From NCBI GenBank assembly GCA_903881265.1, contig CAIRSV010000160.1:1-34709 (forward strand): a stretch of 34,709 nucleotides of DNA. The letters are read 5' to 3'. Below the pieces are notes generated by a model. The model ran no database searches. It had not been told where the DNA came from and was given only the letters and a program-made list of their open reading frames with translations. Positions 26,385-34,709 of the stretch are shown in pieces (within the stretch, counting starts at the first letter, position 1; each line of letters begins with the position of its first letter). Source of the stretch: an uncultured Bacteroidota bacterium. Lineage in GTDB: Bacteria; Bacteroidota; Bacteroidia; Chitinophagales; Chitinophagaceae. The translations under genes were made by a program, and so were the position numbers.

Positions 26385-28466
26385 TTAATAATTCAGTAGT
26401 TCCCCAATCGCAACCTCCACTTTTTCAGTAGTTGGCAGCATGGCTTGCTCGAGTATGACATTCATAGGAACAGCCGGCAGATCCATAGCACCCACTGTTT
26501 TCACCGGTGCATCCAATTGATAAAAACAAGCTTGTGCAATTCGACAGGCCAATGCCTCTGCGAATGAATTACGTAATTGTTCTTCTGTCAGCACCATACA
26601 TTTGCCATGCTTTCGAACGGTAGAAAAAATCAACTCTTCATCGAGCGGATAGATGGTACGTATATCAATCACCTCAACAGAACCAGGGTATTTTTTAGCC
26701 GCATTCTTCGCCCAATAAACGCCCATCCCATAGGTTATGATACAAAGGCTGTTCCCATCCTCTAGTTGTTCGTCCTCAGCTTGCAGTACAGATAATCCTT
26801 TTCCTAATGGAAGAATATAATCCGAATCAGGCTCGATAGTTTTTGCTTCTTCAGTACCCGGCACCTTGCTCCAATATAATCCTTTATGCTCAAGCATCAC
26901 CACTGGATTGGGATCATAATAGGCCGCTTTCAACAGTCCTTTTAGATCAGCCGCATTTGAAGGATAACAAACCTTGATCCCTTTTATGTTAGCAAGAATC
27001 GATTCGACACTACCACTATGATAAGGGCCACCACCGCCATAGGCACCAATGGGTACACGCAATACCATACTCACTGGGAACTTGCCACAGCTTAGATAAC
27101 AAGATTTTGAAATTTCAGTGACTAATTGATTAATACCAGGATAGATATAATCAGCAAACTGCACTTCAACAAACGCCTTGATGCCAACGGCACTTAACCC
27201 TATGGTACTTCCAATGATATAGGCCTCTTGAATTGCAGTATTAAACACACGGTCATCGCCAAATTTATCTGCGAGTGTTGCTGCTTCTCTGAATACGCCA
27301 CCCAAACGTTTACCTACATCCTGTCCATAAAAAATACATTCAGGATGTCTGCGCATTATCTCCTCGATTGCGTGAAGCGCTGCATCGACCATCACCACCT
27401 TCTCGCCATTTGCCGGCACACGGATACCTTTTTCTTCAGTAATAGGTGTATCAGCAAATACATAGTGGCCAACACTTAACGGATTCGGTTCAGGCGAATC
27501 CACAGCCTCAGCAAATTCACGCAATACAAATTCTTTCTCTTCTTGCTCAATTTGTTCTAATTCACTTTCCGAAACGCCTTGTTTTAAAAGTTCCTTTTTT
27601 AGTTTAGGTGCGGGATCATTTTTCAAATGTTTGGCCATATCCTCTTCCGTGCGATACCATTCCTTGCGCACACCACTTGTATGATGGCCTAATAAAGGAA
27701 CACTTGCATGCACTAGAACAGGCTTTCGGTGTTCGCGCACATAATGAATAGCATTCTCGATTACTTCGTAACTTTTTGCAAAATCACTTCCATCAACCTG
27801 CAAGCGTTCTATGCCTTTAAACCCTTGTATAAACTCATACGCATTCATTGTGCGTGCTTCATCACTGCTCACGCTGATACCCCAATCATTATCTTCAACC
27901 AGATAAATAATCGGTAATTGTCGCAAGGCAGCAAACTGAAAAGCCTCACTCACTTCACCTTCTGTAACACTTCCGTCACCGAAACAACAAACAACCACAG
28001 GTTTTTGATCAACCGATGCAATTGGACCTGAGATTTCAGCATTCGAAGCATTCAAACAAGCCTTTTCAATATATTGTATGCCTTGTGCAATTCCGGTGGT
28101 GGGTACGGCCTGCATACCAGTGGCACTGCTTTGATGGATGATTTTAGGAAAGTTTTCCCTTCTTGAATTCGGATGATTGTAATACTCACGGCCACCTGTA
28201 AAAGGGTCATCTGCTTTTGCTAGTAATTGCAACATCATTTCATAAGGTCGCCATCCCATACCTAACATGATACTTTCATCTCGATAATACGGACTTACCC
28301 AATCGCATGCTTTCAATTGAAAGGCGAGCGCTAACTGTATAGCTTCGTGCCCACGTGAGGTACTATGAACGTACTTACATATCGGTCGGTTATCCTCATA
28401 GGTCTCTGCCATTGCTTTGGCAGTCATCATCAATCGATAAGCCTTCAATGAAAGTTTTGTATCCAT
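26385..28466 (-). CDS. Fused alpha/beta E1 component of a 2-oxoacid (branched-chain) dehydrogenase
   Basis: Alpha half with TPP motif CFGDGSVTEGEVSEAFQFAALRQLPIIYLVEDNDWGIS; beta half with FYGQDVGKRLGGVFREAATLADKFGDDRVFNTAIQEAYIIGSTIGLS; start at the MDTKLSLKAYRLM Met. Confidence 0.9.
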   Translation of the reverse strand: MDTKLSLKAYRLMMTAKAMAETYEDNRPICKYVHSTSRGHEAIQLALAFQLKACDWVSPYYRDESIMLGMGWRPYEMMLQLLAKADDPFTGGREYYNHPNSRRENFPKIIHQSSATGMQAVPTTGIAQGIQYIEKACLNASNAEISGPIASVDQKPVVVCCFGDGSVTEGEVSEAFQFAALRQLPIIYLVEDNDWGISVSSDEARTMNAYEFIQGFKGIERLQVDGSDFAKSYEVIENAIHYVREHRKPVLVHASVPLLGHHTSGVRKEWYRTEEDMAKHLKNDPAPKLKKELLKQGVSESELEQIEQEEKEFVLREFAEAVDSPEPNPLSVGHYVFADTPITEEKGIRVPANGEKVVMVDAALHAIEEIMRRHPECIFYGQDVGKRLGGVFREAATLADKFGDDRVFNTAIQEAYIIGSTIGLSAVGIKAFVEVQFADYIYPGINQLVTEISKSCYLSCGKFPVSMVLRVPIGAYGGGGPYHSGSVESILANIKGIKVCYPSNAADLKGLLKAAYYDPNPVVMLEHKGLYWSKVPGTEEAKTIEPDSDYILPLGKGLSVLQAEDEQLEDGNSLCIITYGMGVYWAKNAAKKYPGSVEVIDIRTIYPLDEELIFSTVRKHGKCMVLTEEQLRNSFAEALACRIAQACFYQLDAPVKTVGAMDLPAVPMNVILEQAMLPTTEKVEVAIGELLNY

Positions 28467-28482
28467 GCGTTTAAAGTGTGCG

Positions 28483-28490
28483 CAAAGATA
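28483..28490 (-). promoter_or_regulatory. -7 element TATCTTTG for the E1 alpha/beta gene
   Basis: Reverse complement of CAAAGATA, 16 nt upstream of the start at 28466. Confidence 0.45.
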
Positions 28491-28655
28491 CCTTCTGCAG
28501 CGTGATGATGGAAGGAAAAGATTGAAATTTATTGAGAAGATAGGTCTACATATTTCTGACAGATGAAGCACTTGTTTGAGACCGCAATTGTTCTACAAAT
28601 ACTTTTCTTATTCCTATACTAACTGATCTCCACTTCCAAGATCAACTCGTATTGT

Positions 28656-29390
28656 TTACTCTACGTAGGAATGCAACAGCATTGATTCCAACGCAATCGC
28701 CTTTGGAAACAGGATATTGTTTTCAAAATGAATATGCAGCTGAAGATCCTGTTCAAATTCATCTAGTTTGGCATAGAGTGCTTTAAACGTATTACAGGCC
28801 CAGGAAGGAGGTGTATACGAGTCACTTAGCACACGTATTTGCTTGAATACATTACCGACTACTTCGTGTTCCTCTTGCATGATTTGAATAGGATTGAACA
28901 CAGATCCAACATGCGATTCCTCGAGCGCCGTCTGTTGTTTTTTAACTGCTACCAACTTTTTTATGTAAGGGAATAAAATCATTTCTTCCTTTCGCATATG
29001 AGAACTTAAATCCATCGCAACTTGCTTAAACAGCCGTGCAATTTCAATCACAGCCGGGTGACCTGTGCCGTGCACCTTCACCACCTTCGTTGCATATTCA
29101 TCAATCAGGTCAAGTGATTCAAGCACATACGAATGATGTGTGTGAATGATATAATCAATTAGAAAATCTAGTTCCCATCGATTACATTGCTGTGACGGCA
29201 AACTACTATCACTAATCGTGTTTAAATCCTGCAGCAGAAGTGCCACGTCAATATTTTTTTTCAAACATATTTTTTCGATAGAAACACCTCCACCGCAGCA
29301 AAAGTCGATTCCATACTTTTTAAAAATATGTGCAGCTTGGATATTTTCCGAAACGACATCGGATACGTTCACTTCCATATTGATATGCAT
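28656..29390 (-). CDS. ric: Iron-sulfur cluster repair di-iron protein (RIC/ScdA/YtfE-like)
   Basis: ScdA_N: FKKYGIDFCCGGGVSIEKICLKKN; hemerythrin-like histidines (THHSYV, HMRKEEMILFPYI, EEHEVVG, HIHFENNILFP). Confidence 0.92.
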   Translation of the reverse strand: MHINMEVNVSDVVSENIQAAHIFKKYGIDFCCGGGVSIEKICLKKNIDVALLLQDLNTISDSSLPSQQCNRWELDFLIDYIIHTHHSYVLESLDLIDEYATKVVKVHGTGHPAVIEIARLFKQVAMDLSSHMRKEEMILFPYIKKLVAVKKQQTALEESHVGSVFNPIQIMQEEHEVVGNVFKQIRVLSDSYTPPSWACNTFKALYAKLDEFEQDLQLHIHFENNILFPKAIALESMLLHSYVE

Positions 29391-29660
29391 ACTTGTTTAA
29401 TTAGAGTACTATAAATTCCTACTGCATTGGCTAACGCCATTGACCCATTGAATCGAAACGAATCGGCGTAATCAGTATCAATCGTTCGATTAGGTAGACG
29501 GTTGATGCTTTGCAAATTGCCAATTGATTCTAGTAAGAAGGCAAATCTAGCACCTTATCTCTAATTAAATACCTTTTTGTCTTTATTTGTTTCCATCAAC
29601 ATACCAACATCTTTAAAAATCGTTCGTATTTGTTGTCTTTGTGGTGAAAAGGCAGTCCAC

Positions 29661-31154
29661 TTAATTATTAAACTTAATGGTATCAAAATCGAATAGCCCC
29701 ATCTTCGGATCATATTTTATCAATAACACATGACCATAACGAGCTGGCAAAATACCAATTCTTGTGTATGTAGAAAACGTAGGCACTACAAAACGGTCTA
29801 CGTTAATTTCGCCATTCTTATACAACAAGTTGCCTAATGAAAATTTCTTTGAGTGATAATTGTAATCGGTGAAAACGAACGATATATTTTCTTCTGTCGT
29901 TTTTTCATCTCGCACAAAGTAGTTTATGTCCATGCGTTCCTTTGCATTCGCAACAACAGCGCCATTTTGAGGACGTCGATAATACTTCTTCGGAAGGCGA
30001 ACTCCATCATCCTTATTCGGCTCAACATGTATTTTTACAAGCTCACCCCTATCATCGAGTTCAAGCAAACAAATATTCTTCTTATTAAAAACGACATAGG
30101 GATTCCTAAACGGCCGGATGCGCAATTTAGTCCTGAGCAGTTGCTCTGCAGCCACAAGCCAATCGCCATTTTTAAGCTTAACGGCCTTATGCATATAGAG
30201 GTAACTATTGACAAGCAATTTGTATTTTTTTACAACGGAATCCTTTACAAGACTTTTCGTAAACTCATTATATTGTTCACGCACTATTTTCCCATTCAGG
30301 TCAAGAAAATGGATACAAGTGCCGTATTTAACCTTACTGAACTCATGCGAGCGTATCGTGAATTGAGAAATGATTTCGATTCCGTTCTTTTGTATTTCTG
30401 CTGAAATCGGATAGATTGAAACAGAATCATCTTTGAACAAATTCGTTTCAGCAATCTTGACACCATACGCTGATAATAACTGTATAGACGTAGTGACATC
30501 ATTAAAATGCTTTCTATGTCTATACGTATACACTGCATTGACAATATACTTATTATCTGCCGCCACTAACTGCACATTCTGCGGATATGCACTTACTTGC
30601 TTGTATTGCCATACGTTATTTTCATTGGTCAAACATTGAATAGTAGTCGATTTCATACCATGAGTCTCAGTGGTGAGATAATCGAGTACCCCCTGATGAT
30701 TGACGGCGTATAAAGGTGTCTGCTGAAAGGTTATTTCAGAAATGTCAGTGATATTTCGCACTTTAATGCTGATGGTGGTATCAAAACTAACCGACGCGTT
30801 TTTATCGAAGACGATGTATCGAATCGCTTGATCTTTTTTTTCAAATTTGGTGACAATATTCGTACCATTATACACAGCGGCACTGAAGGTAAATTTCGAA
30901 TCGAGTGTAAATTTCTTTTGCCCAACATCCCTCAAATATTCATCGTACACATCGATGATAAAACTAGATGAATCTTTGCTCACCTTATCCAACAAATAAA
31001 CATAGGCATGGCCAATCAAGACATTGTTTTCAAGCATCGGAATCAAGAAGCTATGCTTGCTGTCGAAATACATACCATTCTGCGCCGATACCTTTGCCCC
31101 ACAAAGTGAGATGAGCAGCACAATCAGCAATAATTTACTTTTTAGTGAATCCAT
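29661..31154 (-). CDS. Secreted protein of unknown function
   Basis: Signal peptide MDSLKSKLLLIVLLISLCGAKVSAQ; 497 aa; overlaps the M48 gene end by 20 nt. Confidence 0.7.
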   Translation of the reverse strand: MDSLKSKLLLIVLLISLCGAKVSAQNGMYFDSKHSFLIPMLENNVLIGHAYVYLLDKVSKDSSSFIIDVYDEYLRDVGQKKFTLDSKFTFSAAVYNGTNIVTKFEKKDQAIRYIVFDKNASVSFDTTISIKVRNITDISEITFQQTPLYAVNHQGVLDYLTTETHGMKSTTIQCLTNENNVWQYKQVSAYPQNVQLVAADNKYIVNAVYTYRHRKHFNDVTTSIQLLSAYGVKIAETNLFKDDSVSIYPISAEIQKNGIEIISQFTIRSHEFSKVKYGTCIHFLDLNGKIVREQYNEFTKSLVKDSVVKKYKLLVNSYLYMHKAVKLKNGDWLVAAEQLLRTKLRIRPFRNPYVVFNKKNICLLELDDRGELVKIHVEPNKDDGVRLPKKYYRRPQNGAVVANAKERMDINYFVRDEKTTEENISFVFTDYNYHSKKFSLGNLLYKNGEINVDRFVVPTFSTYTRIGILPARYGHVLLIKYDPKMGLFDFDTIKFNN

Positions 31155-32493
31155 TATAAATTGTTTGTATTTCAGGGTATGAACTTATTCTAGCATAATA
31201 ACGCGTCACGTAATGCTGACATAGCATATCAAACTCATCCACTGTGGTTCGATCAATAATACGCAACAGCTGATTATATCCTTCCGAAAAATCATCCGAC
31301 TCAATCGGAATAAAATTCTGTATTGTATGCTTCTTGATAGCCTTGTTGATTTCACTCAACCCTATTGCGATATTCTTATAGAGATAGTTATTCTCAGGAA
31401 ATTCATTCAGCAACAGAATAGCATAATACACCACTGCGGCATATCGTTTGCGAAATAGATAAGTCTCTATAATTTCAAACTTACTCGTATGTACAACACT
31501 ATCAAACAATGCGTTTGACTGCATGAATATGTGCTTCCCTGTGGGCTCGAATTTCAACAATGCAATCTGAGAATCGATCATCTTGATTCTATACGGAATA
31601 TCGGGGTGCGTCTTTATTGAATCCTTATCAAATTCCATTGCCTTTTTATTTCCGAAGGACATAGTATTTTTCTTCGCAATCAGCCATTCAGGTTTCAAGG
31701 AATGCGCGTTATTTTCAAGGTACTTAGTATAGTCTATCTTCGAACTATCATCATCGGCATGATCAAGAATTTGCATCAAGGAGATACCTTCACGCAAATC
31801 GTAATCGGTCTTGCGTAAAAGCACTAACGCCATCGAGTCGGCAGATTCTTCATTCGCACGACTATATGTTGCAAAGTCGTAATTATAATTTTTAAGAAAC
31901 TGAAACGTCTTATCAAGTTTGTTGTACTTGGCTTTATTGATATCTCGAATTTCCTTTTTGACTGCCTTGTCTTTCGATCGTTTTTCTTGGGCAATAAAAT
32001 GATCTTGTACGTGAAAAAGAAGCTGATGCGACAACTCGTGACAGATCAAAAAAGCTACTTGCGATTCATTCGTCAATTGCTCCAATAAACCGATATTGAT
32101 ATAAAGTTTATAATCCCCCATATTAAAGGCATTTGGGGCTGCGTATCTGGTACAAACAATTTCAAACTTCTCTTTTAATCCATTATGAATGGTCACAGAA
32201 TCCAATATATTTTTCAGATACTTTTTCATAAAAGGTTCCTCAATATATTGTTTTGACTTAGCGCCTGCGGCATAGCCACGATGAAGTACATACAGATACT
32301 TATTGAACTTCTTGATCATAGCCTGATCAACCGTATTATACTTAACACTGAGCTTCTTGTTGAATGCACTCTCATTCATTTTATTACCTGACGAACTATA
32401 TTTCACAGGTGTGTAATCAGATTTGTATTGTCCTGTCGAACACAGATTACAAAGAAGTAAACAAAATAATAGAACGAGTTTAATGTGCTTCAT
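31135..32493 (-). CDS. Exported M48-family metalloprotease
   Basis: Signal peptide; zinc motif FLICHELSHQLLFH; downstream NEESADSMAL. Confidence 0.88.
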   Translation of the reverse strand: MKHIKLVLLFCLLLCNLCSTGQYKSDYTPVKYSSSGNKMNESAFNKKLSVKYNTVDQAMIKKFNKYLYVLHRGYAAGAKSKQYIEEPFMKKYLKNILDSVTIHNGLKEKFEIVCTRYAAPNAFNMGDYKLYINIGLLEQLTNESQVAFLICHELSHQLLFHVQDHFIAQEKRSKDKAVKKEIRDINKAKYNKLDKTFQFLKNYNYDFATYSRANEESADSMALVLLRKTDYDLREGISLMQILDHADDDSSKIDYTKYLENNAHSLKPEWLIAKKNTMSFGNKKAMEFDKDSIKTHPDIPYRIKMIDSQIALLKFEPTGKHIFMQSNALFDSVVHTSKFEIIETYLFRKRYAAVVYYAILLLNEFPENNYLYKNIAIGLSEINKAIKKHTIQNFIPIESDDFSEGYNQLLRIIDRTTVDEFDMLCQHYVTRYYARISSYPEIQTIYNGFTKK

Positions 32494-32503
32494 AATCTAT
32501 AAT

Positions 32504-33208
32504 TTACCAACCTATATTATCGTGCGACTTGCGCCATTTATTTTTAAACGAATAAAACAATCCGACTTGCGCAATACTCGTCAGTATACCAACTTCGGCA
32601 GAGATACCAATATTGCGTATCAACAGAAATTTCGCCCCCACCCCAAGATCCATTGAAATGGGTGAATACGTTGACAAACTTCCATCTGCCGTATGATGAA
32701 TAGCGGCTGTGCGCAAGGCTATTGAGTCGGCAGAATTGTACGTTACGGAGCGGAACCGAGCACCAGCCCCAGCGAAAAAATATACGATAGAACGAGGTCG
32801 CTGAATGACATAACGCATCGCTCTTATCTGAATAGCGATACGACGCCCTTTTGTTTCGAGGTCGTATGCATGAATCGTATCGGTACGTTTTTCGTTGAGA
32901 TCAAACGAATAATAATTCACCCCTAATCCCAACGAAGTATAATCACTCATCGCATAGTCGACATTGGCATTTAGTGGATTCGAATACTGAATATTATAAC
33001 GAATGGAAGGGTCATTGACAGATTGCGTATGCACATATTTTTCTAGCACCATACGATTATAATTATTGGCACCATACGACACTGTAAACATCATATTGGC
33101 TTTGGCCATCAAAGGTTCTTGCGCCTTTGCCTGCAAGAAAGAACAGAACATCATTACTGCCAGTAGCCACTTAGTTATACCCTTTGAGATAGGATAACTG
33201 AACGTCAT
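32504..33208 (-). CDS. Outer membrane beta-barrel protein
   Basis: Signal peptide from the Met at 33208 (MTFSYPISKGITKWLLAVMMFCSFLQAKAQ); alternating amphipathic segments. The tracked ORF start (33304) looks too early. Confidence 0.6.
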   Translation of the reverse strand: MTFSYPISKGITKWLLAVMMFCSFLQAKAQEPLMAKANMMFTVSYGANNYNRMVLEKYVHTQSVNDPSIRYNIQYSNPLNANVDYAMSDYTSLGLGVNYYSFDLNEKRTDTIHAYDLETKGRRIAIQIRAMRYVIQRPRSIVYFFAGAGARFRSVTYNSADSIALRTAAIHHTADGSLSTYSPISMDLGVGAKFLLIRNIGISAEVGILTSIAQVGLFYSFKNKWRKSHDNIGW

Positions 33209-33308
33209 ATAGTCTGTTAGAATAGAAGAATCCTCTGTTTGCATACCGTAGCAATTTAGCGCACAATATAGCTTTTTTTGTTTCATCATGTGTATGAATA
33301 TCATTCCA

Positions 33309-34709
33309 TCAATTCGTTGGTCCGTTATCGATGATTGCTTCTAACGTAGTTTGAATTGTTGCCGGCAGGTTCGATAAGAAATCAAACCCTGTAGCAGATT
33401 CAATCGCATCAATACTTGTGCGATACGTACCCCACGCATTCGCGTTTACAGTTTGCGTGTTTGGCATATCCACCGCAATCACGCGTGTGCTTGTCGAAAT
33501 CCTATTCAGATCATTATTACCAACAGGCAATGCAACAACTACCTTCCAAAAGTGCGAAGGCACATTCATATGACCGCTTGCTATGGTATAGGTAATGCCA
33601 CCATTGCTACCGGTACCACCTGATCCATAGCCACCGCTATAGGTATATAATTCATAGCCACTATTGATAAGCGTACTACAATATTGCTCTAATCCACTCC
33701 ATGTAATCTGATTGAGATTAGGGGCTTGCGGCATAATATTACTCATCAAGAAAGTGACGGCATTATCCGTGATATTATTGTTACGGTGTGACGAAGGCAC
33801 CTGATGTCCGCGATCAAAACCGCTGCCCGCATAACCCGACGAACTCGCTCTGTAAAAGCTTGAAGGAATTTGCACATCCGTGCTAAAACAATCGCAACGT
33901 GGCGTAGTGCCAACATCCGACAAATCGAGGTGCCACGCCACCCATGCGGCACTTCCTTTCGACTCATTATAGGCCAAATCAAATTGTGGTTTAATAAGCA
34001 AATAATTATCAGGGAACGAAATATCTGTCACTGCATTACTCGGATTTCCTAATGCCAAATGATCATTATCATTACTGACGATAGTCGGTGTGATTGCGCC
34101 GACATTGACATCATCGATATTCAATCGACCACCAGAAAGTTTACGAAGTTGAAAACGAACATTGCCAGTGACATTCACCGTAAAAGAAACACTTTGCAAG
34201 GTTGTTGTCGAGGTAGTTACGATACTTCCCTGCTGAGCCCACGTTGCACCGCCGTTCGAAGACAAATACAACGCCCATGTGCTCGTTGCTTCACTTGCAT
34301 ATTTTGCGTGCCATATGGTGACAGACGCCGAATCGATGACAACATCAAAGTTCATTGTAATCTTACCCGTATTTTGTATGCGTGCCGATTGTGCGCCATT
34401 CTTACGATCGGAAGTAGACGAGCCTATTAATGCATCGTCAAAGTTCCAGCTGCCGGTCGATAACGAAACATCGCCAGTAGTGTAGGATGTTTTTATACCG
34501 TTTTCCATGGTCTCGGGAAATACGATGAATACTGGATGATACGAAAAAATAAAGTGGGCTAGATTATCTTCGATGATAGGAAAATCTAGCAAGTCAATAT
34601 TGCCATCCCCATTCAAATCAGTGGCAAAATAACCATATTGAAAATACTGAATATCCGCCTCCAGTTCCTGCGCGTCTAATAAATCAATATTCTCATCGCT
34701 TGCTAAATC
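33309..34709 (-). CDS. Secreted DNA/RNA non-specific endonuclease (NucA-like) with dockerin/EF-hand-like repeats; N-terminus beyond the window
   Basis: FDRGHQVPSSHRNN active-site motif. The frame stays open to 34709, reading DLASDENIDLLDAQELEADIQYFQYGYFATDLNGDGNIDLLDFPIIEDN, so the tracked TTG start at 34616 is not the real start. Confidence 0.88.
   Translation of the reverse strand, partial: DLASDENIDLLDAQELEADIQYFQYGYFATDLNGDGNIDLLDFPIIEDNLAHFIFSYHPVFIVFPETMENGIKTSYTTGDVSLSTGSWNFDDALIGSSTSDRKNGAQSARIQNTGKITMNFDVVIDSASVTIWHAKYASEATSTWALYLSSNGGATWAQQGSIVTTSTTTLQSVSFTVNVTGNVRFQLRKLSGGRLNIDDVNVGAITPTIVSNDNDHLALGNPSNAVTDISFPDNYLLIKPQFDLAYNESKGSAAWVAWHLDLSDVGTTPRCDCFSTDVQIPSSFYRASSSGYAGSGFDRGHQVPSSHRNNNITDNAVTFLMSNIMPQAPNLNQITWSGLEQYCSTLINSGYELYTYSGGYGSGGTGSNGGITYTIASGHMNVPSHFWKVVVALPVGNNDLNRISTSTRVIAVDMPNTQTVNANAWGTYRTSIDAIESATGFDFLSNLPATIQTTLEAIIDNGPTN

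Noticed and set aside
28467-28571. N-terminal extension of the E1 alpha/beta ORF
   Set aside because: Conserved protein begins at MDTKLSLKAYRLM, just downstream of a -7-like element; upstream residues look like translated leader.

Overview
Bacteroidota-type chromosomal window, judged from TAnnTTTG-like -7 promoter elements, T9SS sorting domains, the CHU_C domain and the gene families present. Most of it is housekeeping: a PyrR-like phosphoribosyltransferase (truncated at the window edge), a two-gene Fe-S oxidoreductase pair, tRNA-Arg(TCT), trmD-rimM, aat-clpS, an AlkD-like repair protein, a PAP2/sphingomyelin-synthase-like enzyme, pdhB, ribD, a DMT transporter, a YigZ/IMPACT protein, dcd, ccmE-ccmF, a fused E1 alpha/beta 2-oxoacid dehydrogenase and a RIC-type Fe-S repair protein. 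Accessory and secreted content comprises three consecutive T9SS-type cargo genes (alpha/beta hydrolase, CotH/lamin-tail protein, 20-repeat CHU_C protein) and a tight minus-strand cluster (dockerin-like/NucA nuclease, outer-membrane protein, M48 metalloprotease, unknown secreted protein). The most unusual structure is at 3345-3778. An intact tRNA-Arg and its terminator are followed directly by a tiny GIY-YIG nuclease ORF. The 3' end of that ORF is encoded inside a second, degenerate tRNA-Arg copy, in which the anticodon arm is replaced by a foreign palindromic hairpin. This looks like a minimal tRNA-targeted nuclease element.
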